DNA of 64,000 bases. Origin: Kitasatospora sp. NBC_00240. Its GTDB lineage: Bacteria; Actinomycetota; Actinomycetes; Streptomycetales; Streptomycetaceae. The notes under the pieces were generated by a model, which made no database searches, was not told the origin of the DNA, and worked only from the letters and a program-made list of their open reading frames with translations. Positions 25,590 through 33,000 of this stretch are shown here, in pieces (within the stretch, counting starts at the first letter, position 1; every line of letters starts with the position of its first letter). The DNA lies in NCBI RefSeq assembly GCF_026342405.1, contig NZ_JAPEMU010000001.1, positions 2,170,001 through 2,234,000 on the forward strand. Reading direction: 5' to 3'. A program made the translations under genes and the position numbers.

Positions 25590-26392
25590 GGCCGGAGCCC
25601 CACACCCGCCATGCCGGTCATCCGCTCCGGGTTCTCGCCGACGCTCGCGGGGTTCTCCGGGTGCCACTGCGGCAGGTACACCACCCCGGGCTCGACCAGT
25701 TCGAAGCCCTCGAAGAGCGAGACGATCTGGTCGTGCGTACGCATCGTCAGCGGAGTCGGCGTCATCCGGTACAGGGCCTGGTGGTCCTCCGCCTGGTCCG
25801 GCCGGCCCTCCAGCGAGGCGTGCGAGAGCACCAGCGCACTGCCCGGCGGGAGCGCGTCCCGCAGCACCGACACCGAACGCCACGGGTCCTCCGCATCGGT
25901 GACGAAGTGCAGCACCGCGACCAGCAGCACCGCGACCGGCTCACCGGCGGCGAGCAGCTGCTGCACCTCGGGCCGGGACAGCACGTCCTCCGGCTCGCGC
26001 AGGTCCGCCTGGACGACGTGGCTGAGCGGGTCGTGCTCCAGCAGCAGCCTGCTGTGCGCGACCGCGACCGGGTCGCGGTCCACGTAGACCACCTCGGCAC
26101 CGGGGCGGATCGCCCTGGCCACCTCGTGCACCGCGCCGAAGGTCGGGATGCCGGAGCCGATGTCCAGGAACCGGGAGATGCCGGCCTCGGCCACGAACTG
26201 GACCGCGCGGCGCAGGAAGGCCCGGTTCGACCGCATGATCATCGGAAGGTCCGGCCAGAGGGCCATCGCCTTGCGCGCCATCTCGCGGTCGACCTCGAAG
26301 TTGTGCGAGCCGCCCAGGTAGTAGTCGTAGACCCTGGCCGCGTTGGGCTTGTCCAGGTCTGTTCCAGCCGGTACCCAGTCCGGTCGCCGCAT
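25586..26392 (-). CDS. DUF574 SAM-dependent methyltransferase
   Basis: The 268-residue protein belongs to the actinomycete DUF574/Methyltransf_19 family: it starts with PNAARVYDYYLGGSHNFEVDR (given as PNAARVYDYYLGG and HNFEVDRE), has FLDIGSGIPTFG as the SAM motif and VVYVDRDPVAVAHS for the ribose-binding acidic loop. Members are numerous in Streptomyces and mostly of unknown substrate. AAAGGGG lies 6 nt before ATG. It is co-transcribed and coupled with the c-di-GMP protein, which may link it to signalling. Confidence 0.9.
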   Translation of the reverse strand: MRRPDWVPAGTDLDKPNAARVYDYYLGGSHNFEVDREMARKAMALWPDLPMIMRSNRAFLRRAVQFVAEAGISRFLDIGSGIPTFGAVHEVARAIRPGAEVVYVDRDPVAVAHSRLLLEHDPLSHVVQADLREPEDVLSRPEVQQLLAAGEPVAVLLVAVLHFVTDAEDPWRSVSVLRDALPPGSALVLSHASLEGRPDQAEDHQALYRMTPTPLTMRTHDQIVSLFEGFELVEPGVVYLPQWHPENPASVGENPERMTGMAGVGLRP

Positions 26393-26532
26393 GGCGGTAC
26401 CCCTTTAGTTTCCCGGCTATATCCGGCTCGGAGGAGACAACAGGCACAGAAGATCATCCTCCGCACGCCGAACGGGTGCAACTGGAGGCTCCCGGCCTGC
26501 CGGGGCAGGCGGAGGGCCGGATAATAGCACCG

Positions 26533-28392
26533 ATGAGTGGACGGATTGAGGACTACGCCCTGATCGGCGACCTGCAGACCGCCGCCCTGATCGGACGGGA
26601 CGGATCGGTCGACTGGCTCTGCCTGCCCCGGTTCGACTCCCCCAGCTGCTTCGCCGCGCTGCTCGGCGAACAGCACCACGGCAGCTGGCGGCTCGCACCC
26701 GCCGGCGCCGGGCCGTGCGGTTCGCGCAAGTACCGCGGCGACAGCCTCGTCCTGGAGTCCGAGTGGCAGACCGCCACCGGCAGCGTCCGGGTCACCGACT
26801 TCATGCCGCACCGCGACAAGGTCCCCCGGCTGGTGCGGATCGTCGAGGGCCTCACCGGCAGCGTCGAGATGCGCGGCGAACTGCGACTGAGCTTCAACTA
26901 CGGCCGCATCGACCCCTGGGTGCGCCGCACCGGGCACCACCGGGTGGCCGTCGCGGGCCCCGACTCCGCCTGGTTACGGGTACCCCCCGGGGTGCACACC
27001 TACGGCGCGGACGGCACCACCGTCTCCGACTTCACCGTCACCGCCGGGCGCCGGGTCGCCTTCCTGCTCACCTGGCAGCCCTCCCACCTGCAGAGCACCC
27101 CGAACACCGACCCCGACCAGGCGCTGGCCGCCACCCTCGGACGCTGGCAGGACTGGGCCGGCAGCTTCCGCTACCGGGGCGAATGGCGCGACCCCGTGCT
27201 GCGCTCCCTGATCACCCTCAAGGCGCTCGCCTACGCGCCGACCGGCGGCATCGTCGCCGCGCCCACCGCCGCGCTGCCCGAGCTGATCGGCGGCACCCGC
27301 AACTGGGACTACCGGTTCTGCTGGCTGCGCGACTCCAGCATGACGCTCTCCGCCCTGCTGCGCGGCGGGTTCCGCGAGGAGGCCGCGGCCTGGCGCCAGT
27401 GGCTGCTGCGGGCCATCGCCGGCGACCCGCGCGACTTGCAGACCATGTACGGCGTCGCCGGCGAGCGCGTGGTCACCGAGACGGAGGCCCGCTGGCTGCC
27501 CGGCTACGAGGGCTCCCGGCCCGTCCGGTTCGGCAACGCGGCCGTCGCGCAGCTCCAACTGGACGTCTACGGAGAGGTGGTGGACACCCTCCATCTGGCG
27601 CTGCTGGCCGGCATCCCGATGGAACGGCACGTCTGGGGCCTGCTGCGGGCCCTGATGGGCTACCTGGAGCAGCACTGGCAGGAGCCGGACGAGGGCCTCT
27701 GGGAGTTCCGCAGCACCCGCCGCCACTTCGTCCACTCCAAGGTGATGGCCTGGGTCGCCGCCGACCGCGCGGTACGGCTGGCCGAGGCCACCGGGCTGCC
27801 CGCTCCCGTCGAGCGCTGGCGCGCGATGCGGGACGCCGTCCACGCCGACGTCTGCGCCAACGGCTACGACCGGCGCCGCGGCACCTTCGTCCAGCACTAC
27901 GGCGGACAGGAGTTGGACGCGGCCACGTTGTTCGTGGTGAAGAGCGGGTTCCTGCCGCCGGACGACCCGCGGGTGGTCCGCACGGTGGACGCCGTCCGGG
28001 CCGGGCTCGACCACGGCGGCTTCGTCCGGCGGTACAACGGGCTGCGGTCCGGCCATCACGGCGGGCAGGCGGCCGGGCGGGCCGGGGCGGACGGGCCGGA
28101 CGGGTCCGTGACGGCGGGCGGGCCGGTGCGGGCGGACGGGCTGCCCGGCGGCGAAGGCGCCTTCCTCGCCTGCTCGTTCTGGCTGGCGGACGCCCTGGTG
28201 GCGACCGGACGCCGGGACGAGGCGAGGGAGTTGTTCACCCGGGTGGTGGCGCTGGCCAACGACCTCGGTCTGCTCGCCGAGGAGTGGGACCCGGTGGAGG
28301 GCCGCCAACTGGGCAACATGCCCCAGGCGTTCACCCATGTCGCGCTGGTGAACACGGCCTTCACGCTGGCCGAGCCGGCCCCCGGGGACTGA
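26533..28392 (+). CDS. GH15 family glycoside hydrolase (trehalase/glucoamylase type)
   Basis: The 619-residue product matches the actinobacterial GH15 family that includes mycobacterial alpha,alpha-trehalase: GRIEDYALIGDLQTAALIG at the start, RNWDYRFCWLRDSS near residue 256 (first acid region) and the EWDPVEGRQLGNMPQAFTH segment (quoted in part) near the end. There is no signal peptide, so it acts inside the cell, probably on trehalose or another glucoside. A Gly/Ala-rich insertion (about residues 515-540) is unusual. ATG 26533 lacks a near ribosome site; a GTG at 26476 is possible but homologues start at the later position. Diverges from the methyltransferase gene. Confidence 0.88.
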   Translation: MSGRIEDYALIGDLQTAALIGRDGSVDWLCLPRFDSPSCFAALLGEQHHGSWRLAPAGAGPCGSRKYRGDSLVLESEWQTATGSVRVTDFMPHRDKVPRLVRIVEGLTGSVEMRGELRLSFNYGRIDPWVRRTGHHRVAVAGPDSAWLRVPPGVHTYGADGTTVSDFTVTAGRRVAFLLTWQPSHLQSTPNTDPDQALAATLGRWQDWAGSFRYRGEWRDPVLRSLITLKALAYAPTGGIVAAPTAALPELIGGTRNWDYRFCWLRDSSMTLSALLRGGFREEAAAWRQWLLRAIAGDPRDLQTMYGVAGERVVTETEARWLPGYEGSRPVRFGNAAVAQLQLDVYGEVVDTLHLALLAGIPMERHVWGLLRALMGYLEQHWQEPDEGLWEFRSTRRHFVHSKVMAWVAADRAVRLAEATGLPAPVERWRAMRDAVHADVCANGYDRRRGTFVQHYGGQELDAATLFVVKSGFLPPDDPRVVRTVDAVRAGLDHGGFVRRYNGLRSGHHGGQAAGRAGADGPDGSVTAGGPVRADGLPGGEGAFLACSFWLADALVATGRRDEARELFTRVVALANDLGLLAEEWDPVEGRQLGNMPQAFTHVALVNTAFTLAEPAPGD

Positions 28393-28407
28393 CCGCCTCA
28401 CCCCTGC

Positions 28408-28488
28408 GGCGCCCCCGGCGGAAACGGGCCGGGGGCGCCCCTCGGCGGAACGAGGTCCGGCCGGCCCCGGGAGATCGGGGCCGGCCGG
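28408..28488. terminator. Two hairpins between convergent GH15 and GH6 genes
   Basis: GGCGCCCCCGG/CCGGGGGCGCC (28408-28418 with 28429-28439) and CCGGCCGGCCCC/GGGGCCGGCCGG (28457-28468 with 28477-28488) are both perfect. One may serve each of the facing genes. Confidence 0.75.
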
Positions 28489-28545
28489 GAGGTCGGACGG
28501 TCGTTCACCGGTGGTGCACCGGGAGTCGGCCGCCGGGGTGGTGCG

Positions 28546-30792
28546 TCAGCTCGCGGTGCAGGTGAGCGTCGGGACCGGGTTGCTGCCGGAGTAGCTGGCG
28601 CCGAAGCCGAAGCCGGCGGTGGCACCGGCGGCGAGCGCCCCGTTGTAGCCCGCGTCGGTCACGCTGACAGCGGCACCGGTCTGGGTCTTGTTGCCGTTCC
28701 AGAGGTTGGTGATCTGCTGGTTGCCACCGAAGTTCCAGGTGACCTTCCAGTGGCTGGTGGCGGTGGTGCCGGTGTTCTTGACCGTCACGTCGGCGTTGAA
28801 GCCGGCGCCCCAGTCACTGCTGACCGTGTAGGTCGCGGTGCAGCCCAGGTTGCCCGTGCCACCCGTCGAGGCGGTGGTGACCGTGACGCTGTTGGAGGCC
28901 GCCGAGACGTTGCCCGCCGCGTCCTTCGCCTTCACCGTGTAGCTGTACGCCGTCGAGGCGGTCAGGCCGCTGTCGGTGTAGGTGGTGGAGGTGGAGGAGC
29001 CGACCTTGGTGGCGCCGCGGTAGATGTCGTAGCCGGTGACGCCGACGTTGTCGGTCGAAGCGCCCCAGGAGAGCGAGACGCTCGCCGAGGTGGTGCCGGT
29101 GGAGACCAGCGCCGAGGGCGCCGTCGGGGCGACGGTGTCACCGGTGCCCGCGGCGGTGGTGGCGGTCACGCTGTTGGAGGCCGCCGAGACGTTGCCCGCC
29201 GCGTCCTTCGCCTTCACCGTGTAGCTGTACGCCGTCGAGGCGGTCAGGCCGCTGTCGGTGAAGGTGGTGGAGGTGGAGGAGCCGACCTTGGTGGCGCCGC
29301 GGTAGATGTCGTAGCCGGTGACGCCGACGTTGTCGGTCGAAGCCGCCCAGGAGAGCGAGACGCTCGCCGAGGTGGTGCCGGTCGAGACCAGCGCGGACGG
29401 CGCGGACGGGGCGACGGTGTCGCTGGTGCCGCCGGTGACCGGCGGGTACGCGTTCTTCAGCAGCTCGCGGAACTGGGCGGAGAACCAGGCACCGGCCAGC
29501 GGCGCGTCCGGCAGGGCGCCGGACATCTGGTTGCCGTTGCGCGCGTTGCCCGTGTAGGTCGGGTCGCACATCCGGTCGAAGCCCTTGCCCTGGTCGTTCG
29601 CGATCTCCTTGCTGGCGCCGTCGGACTCGCCCGGAGGCTTCACCCAGACGTAGGCGTCGATGCCGGCGGCCGGGGCCGCCGTCGGACGCTCGCCGAGACC
29701 GGCACCGGACTGGTTGCACCAGTTGCCGGCCTGGAAGCGGCGGTCGATGCGGCCACCGTTGACGTAGGCGTCACCGCTGGTCGTCGGGCCGGGGCCGGTC
29801 GGACGGTTGGCGCCGCCCCAGCCGTTGCGCGAGGTGTCGATCAGCATGCCGATGTTGCTGTCGAAGCCGGACGCGGCGGCCTTCTGGCGGAACGCGACGG
29901 CGTAGGACTGCTCGTCGACGTAGCGGTTCCAGTCGACCCACTTCGAGGTGGCGCGGATCGGCTGGCCGCCGACCACGTCGTCGATCGTGAAGTTGGGCTC
30001 CTTCAGCGCCGAGTAGTTGGCGGTGTTGACGATGAAGCCGTGCACGTTGGCGACGGTGCTGCCGGAGGAGGTGGCGGCCGTCTTCAGCAGGTCGATCGTC
30101 GGCTGGAGGTTGGAGTCCCAGCCCAGCCAGCCGTGGTGACCGGCGTCGATGTAGTTGTAGACGTTCGAGATGGCACCGAGCTTGTTCAGTGCGTAGCCGA
30201 CGCCGTTGACGTAGTTGCCGTTGGCCTTCATCACGTCGCAGTTGGCGGTCGCCGTGGCGGTGCCACCGGCGTTGGTGATGAGGTTCGGCAGCGAGTCGAT
30301 CTCGATGGTCGTCACGATGCGCAGGTTCGCGTAGGCCGGGTCGGCCAGGATCGCGGCGATCGGGTCGATGAACTCGCTCTTGTAACGCGGCAGGTCGGTC
30401 GGGCCGAGCTCACCGTTGGACGCAAGGGCCGCACAGTCACGGCCGGGCAGGTCGTAGACCACGAGCTGCACGACGTACGGCTTGCCGGCGGCCTGCGCCA
30501 CGGCGGCGTTCAGGTGGGCGCGCAGGCCCATGGACGTGCTGGAGCCGTTGATGGCGGCGATCCGGTCCAGCCAGACCGCGGTCGGCTGGTTGGAGACCGC
30601 GGTGCCACCGGGCTCGGCGGCGGCGAGGGCGGACCACTCCGGGTTCACGTAAACCCCGGCACCCACGTACGGGTTGTCCACCTTGGTGGCGGCCTGGGCC
30701 TGGTTCGCGAAGGCGATCGGCATGACCGCGGTGGCGCTGAGCGCGACGGCGGCGGCGGCAGTTCTGAGCCGGCGGAGGAGCTGTGCTGACAC
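28546..30792 (-). CDS. Secreted GH6 cellobiohydrolase with two FN3 domains and CBM2
   Basis: The 748-residue protein has a Sec signal (RRLRTAAAAVAL to ANQAQA), a GH6 catalytic domain (about 45-450) with EIDSLPNL and WVKPPGESDG motifs typical of exo-acting bacterial GH6, two almost identical FN3 domains (about 464-548 and 553-642), and a C-terminal CBM2 cellulose-binding domain from about 648 with conserved Cys and Trp. It should release cellobiose from cellulose outside the cell. GTG 30792 has AAAGGA about 9 nt upstream; the ATG at 30903 lies upstream of the predicted promoter-proximal operator and is rejected. Flanking CebR-type boxes predict repression until cello-oligosaccharides are present. 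Confidence 0.94.
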   Translation of the reverse strand: MSAQLLRRLRTAAAAVALSATAVMPIAFANQAQAATKVDNPYVGAGVYVNPEWSALAAAEPGGTAVSNQPTAVWLDRIAAINGSSTSMGLRAHLNAAVAQAAGKPYVVQLVVYDLPGRDCAALASNGELGPTDLPRYKSEFIDPIAAILADPAYANLRIVTTIEIDSLPNLITNAGGTATATANCDVMKANGNYVNGVGYALNKLGAISNVYNYIDAGHHGWLGWDSNLQPTIDLLKTAATSSGSTVANVHGFIVNTANYSALKEPNFTIDDVVGGQPIRATSKWVDWNRYVDEQSYAVAFRQKAAASGFDSNIGMLIDTSRNGWGGANRPTGPGPTTSGDAYVNGGRIDRRFQAGNWCNQSGAGLGERPTAAPAAGIDAYVWVKPPGESDGASKEIANDQGKGFDRMCDPTYTGNARNGNQMSGALPDAPLAGAWFSAQFRELLKNAYPPVTGGTSDTVAPSAPSALVSTGTTSASVSLSWAASTDNVGVTGYDIYRGATKVGSSTSTTFTDSGLTASTAYSYTVKAKDAAGNVSAASNSVTATTAAGTGDTVAPTAPSALVSTGTTSASVSLSWGASTDNVGVTGYDIYRGATKVGSSTSTTYTDSGLTASTAYSYTVKAKDAAGNVSAASNSVTVTTASTGGTGNLGCTATYTVSSDWGAGFNADVTVKNTGTTATSHWKVTWNFGGNQQITNLWNGNKTQTGAAVSVTDAGYNGALAAGATAGFGFGASYSGSNPVPTLTCTAS
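28886..29422 (-). repeat. 282-bp direct duplication encoding the two FN3 domains
   Basis: Bases from 28886 recur from 29168 with only scattered differences (for example GCGCCCCAGG versus GCCGCCCAGG), so the FN3 module duplicated recently or is kept alike by gene conversion. The period is 282 bp, 94 codons. Confidence 0.9.
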
Positions 30793-30835
30793 TTCTTGGA
30801 TCCTTTCGGGTGGGGGGGATCCAGGGGGAAATGAG

Positions 30836-30849
30836 TGGGAGCGCTCCCA
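30836..30849. promoter_or_regulatory. CebR-type operator, perfect palindrome
   Basis: TGGGAGCGCTCCCA is the consensus CebR (LacI family) operator for cellulose-utilisation genes in streptomycetes. It lies 44 bp upstream of the GH6 start codon and downstream of the predicted transcription start, where bound repressor would block elongation. Confidence 0.9.
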
Positions 30850-30892
30850 CAATCGGGGGGCGAAGTCGGAGGGCATCCCGTTCCTCACGGCA

Positions 30893-30922
30893 TATAAAGC
30901 CATGGGGCAACTGCTCCGTCAA
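30893..30922 (-). promoter_or_regulatory. Promoter of the GH6 gene
   Basis: On the minus strand TTGACG (30922-30917) is followed after 18 bp by TTTATA (30898-30893). Transcription would begin near 30886, giving a leader of about 95 nt that contains the proximal CebR box. Confidence 0.65.
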
Positions 30923-30988
30923 GGTCTAGGACTGATTTCGACGATTCGACAACCCCGCCCACACCGGCTCGCGTTGACGTGTCAATCG

Positions 30989-31002
30989 TGGGAGCGCTCC
31001 CG
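30989..31002. promoter_or_regulatory. Second CebR-type operator
   Basis: TGGGAGCGCTCCCG differs from the perfect palindrome at the last base. It lies 153 bp from the first box and upstream of the GH6 promoter, so looping between the two is possible; it could also act on a plus-strand transcript. Confidence 0.75.
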
Positions 31003-31417
31003 GAGCATTGGGCCCACGAGCAGCGCGGAAGCCGCCCGGGAGGGGGGTGGGAACGAGGCCGGAGCGGGGCGGCGACGGGTGGGGCACAAGCCCGGGATCG
31101 GGCCCGGCTCGGGCCCGAAGTCGGCCCGGCAATCGGCCCGGAAGTGGACCCGGAGGTTGTTGCGGAGAGGGTCTCGGAGGGGCCCTCCCCCGGACGGCTC
31201 CGGCGCCTGGGCCGGGTTGCCGGGCGTCCCGAACGGGTAGCCCGGGCGGGAGGGTTCGGCCGGGCGGCCGGGCCGGGGGCAGGTCGCCCGCGAAGGCAGG
31301 CCCTCGGGCGTGCACACGGCCGGAAGGCTCCCGGTACGGGCTGCCCGGACCGAGCCGGCAACCCTCCAGGCGCGCGGCGCGCCCGGACGGACGGCGTCAC
31401 GACTCAGGGGGTCACGG
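31003..31417. other. Non-coding gap with GGCCCGG-type short repeats
   Basis: These 415 bp hold several imperfect CGGGCCCG/CGGCCCGG motifs between 31090 and 31150 but no frame with convincing coding character. No gene is called on either strand. Confidence 0.5.
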
Positions 31418-31873
31418 ATGGATCTCAGCACCTACCGCCTCAGCAGTGCTTGGCAGTTCGACTCCTCACCCGGCCCCGTGCTGACCGTGCTGACGGATGT
31501 CGCCGGGTACCCCCGCTGGTGGCCCCAGGTCCGTACGGTCCGGCCGACGGCCGACGACGCCGGCGAACTCGTCGTCCGGTCACTGCTCCCCTACCGGCTG
31601 GTCTTCACCGTCCACGCCGCCCGGCAGGACGAGACCGCCGGCGTCCTGGAGGCCCGGATGACGGGCGACCTGGTCGGCTGGTCACGCTGGACGGTCACCG
31701 CTCAACCCGTCGGCACCCGGGTGCTGTTCGAGGAGGAGGCCCGGCTGGGCAAACCCCTGCTGCGCCTGCTGGCCGTCCCCGCCCGGCCGGTCTTTCTGGC
31801 CAACCACGCGGCCATGATGCGCGGCGGCGAACGCGGTCTGCGCGCGCACCTGGCAGCCGTGGCCGGGTACTGA
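31418..31873 (+). CDS. SRPBCC (START-like) family protein
   Basis: The 151-residue product fits the polyketide cyclase/dehydrase-type SRPBCC fold: an N-terminal strand, then VLTVLTDVAGYPRWWPQVRTV with the typical paired tryptophans, alternating strands, and a long C-terminal helix (MMRGGERGLRAHLAAVAG). Such proteins bind hydrophobic ligands in a deep pocket; no active-site set is identifiable. ATG 31418 follows a GGGG-rich stretch. It stands alone, with no biosynthetic neighbours. Confidence 0.8.
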   Translation: MDLSTYRLSSAWQFDSSPGPVLTVLTDVAGYPRWWPQVRTVRPTADDAGELVVRSLLPYRLVFTVHAARQDETAGVLEARMTGDLVGWSRWTVTAQPVGTRVLFEEEARLGKPLLRLLAVPARPVFLANHAAMMRGGERGLRAHLAAVAGY

Positions 31874-31913
31874 CCCCTGACGCCTGACGCCTGCCCCCTG
31901 ACCCCTGACGCCC
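31871..31913. repeat. Degenerate CTGACSC heptamer repeat
   Basis: Five or six copies of CTGACCC/CTGACGC follow the SRPBCC stop codon. They resemble simple-sequence slippage rather than a binding array. Confidence 0.7.
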
Positions 31914-31968
31914 ACGCATCCCGCAGGCCGCGCGGACAACGGTCGCGAGCGGATGAAAGCCTGGTCGC

Positions 31969-32364
31969 ATGACCATCGACGATCTTGCTCTCACCATCCG
32001 GCCCGGCCTGACGGACGAGGCCCTCAATGAGCTGTTCACGGCGGCCTGGACAGAGCACCGAACCACCTCCTTCGAACCCCTGCTGGCACGCAGCCTGACC
32101 TGGGTCACCCTGCACCGGGCCGGACGGCTGGTCGGGTACGTCAACGTGGTCGGCGACGGCGGGGCGCACGCCTTCGTGCTGGACACCACGGTCCACCCCG
32201 ACGAGCAGCGCGCCGGACTCGGCTCGCGACTGGTGCGCGCCGCGGCGGCCGAGGCCCGGGCACTCGGCGCGCACTGGCTGCACGTCGACTACGAGCCCCA
32301 CCTCGAATCCTTCTACGCCCGTTGCGGGTTCCGCCCGACGGCGGCCGGTCTGATGCGGCTCTGA
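31969..32364 (+). CDS. GNAT family N-acetyltransferase
   Basis: The 131-residue protein has the GNAT fold: FVLDTTVHPDEQRAGLGSRL (about residues 69-88) carries the acetyl-CoA pyrophosphate loop in the form QRAGLG, and the end has LESFYARCGFRPT, the usual C-terminal motif B region. It should transfer an acyl group from acyl-CoA to an amine on a small molecule or protein. ATG 31969 is the only sensible start although the ribosome site is weak. The substrate is not predictable. Confidence 0.87.
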   Translation: MTIDDLALTIRPGLTDEALNELFTAAWTEHRTTSFEPLLARSLTWVTLHRAGRLVGYVNVVGDGGAHAFVLDTTVHPDEQRAGLGSRLVRAAAAEARALGAHWLHVDYEPHLESFYARCGFRPTAAGLMRL

Positions 32365-32439
32365 GCCGCGTCCGGACGAGGCCGAGGAGCGGTGCGGGCC
32401 GACGGCTTCGGTGAGGACGGTCGAGTGAGGGCGAGTGCC

Positions 32440-32613
32440 GGGCGGACTTTCGGGCCGGTGGACGCCGAAGCATCGCGCGGTGGCCCGAACTCCCTTGGCC
32501 AGCACGCACTTCTTCCGGATCGTGTCCACGATCAGCGCCAGGAACAGGACCGTACCGGCGACTGCCACCAGGGCGATACCCCCGAGAAGCACCACCTCGA
32601 CCACGTCGAGCAC
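32440..32613 (-). pseudogene. Remnant of a DUF3592-type membrane protein
   Basis: From GTG 32613 the minus frame reads a hydrophobic helix (VVLLGGIALVAVAGTVLFLA) followed by TIRKKCVLAKGVRATARCFG, the membrane helix plus RRAWxxGxxAEARC-like turn seen at the start of DUF3592 proteins. After about 55 residues the similarity ends and the expected beta-rich domain is missing, so this looks like a truncated gene. The call rests on short resemblance and could be chance. Confidence 0.3.
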
Positions 32614-32756
32614 CGCCGCACCGCCGCCCCCGGGCCCGCCCCGGCCGGCCGGCCGGCCGCACACCCGGACCAGGGCATGCCCGCTCCGGGCCCGGCCCAC
32701 TCGCCCGCCGGCGGACCGCCAGGCCAGAGCTGCGGACGACGGCAAGCGGCGGTGGG

Positions 32757-32928
32757 ATGACAGATAGCGAATGGCAGATGACGAATGACGAAGAGCAGAT
32801 GACGGCTGACAGATTTCAGATTTCAGATTTCAGCTGACGACAAACAGCTGACCGCTGACGGACGACACCCACCGACACCCGACACCCGCCCCGCGCCCCG
32901 CGCCCCGCGCCCCGCGCCCCGCAAGTCA
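32757..32928. repeat. Low-GC island of short tandem repeats
   Basis: This stretch has AGATTTC three times in tandem (about 32812-32833), repeated GATGACGA/CTGAC words before and after it, then GACACCC units and four CGCGCCC units. Its first 90 bp are near 50% G+C, far below the rest. No frame, promoter or RNA fold stands out. It lies in the 636-bp gap between the GNAT and C-S lyase genes, which otherwise holds only the DUF3592 remnant. Confidence 0.8.
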
Positions 32929-33000
32929 CCCCCGCCCCTCCCCCACCCGCGTTAGCGTGACAGCGAGCCGCCCGTACCCGCCCAGCCCTGGAGGTCCGAG

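Noticed and set aside
30793-31417. Small genes in the CebR region, including a 188-residue plus frame
   Set aside because: Frames overlap the operators and promoter, are Arg/Gly-rich and lack ribosome sites or domains.
31310-31417. Longer N terminus for the SRPBCC protein
   Set aside because: The added 36 residues are Arg/Gly-rich and unlike the fold; ATG 31418 begins the domain.
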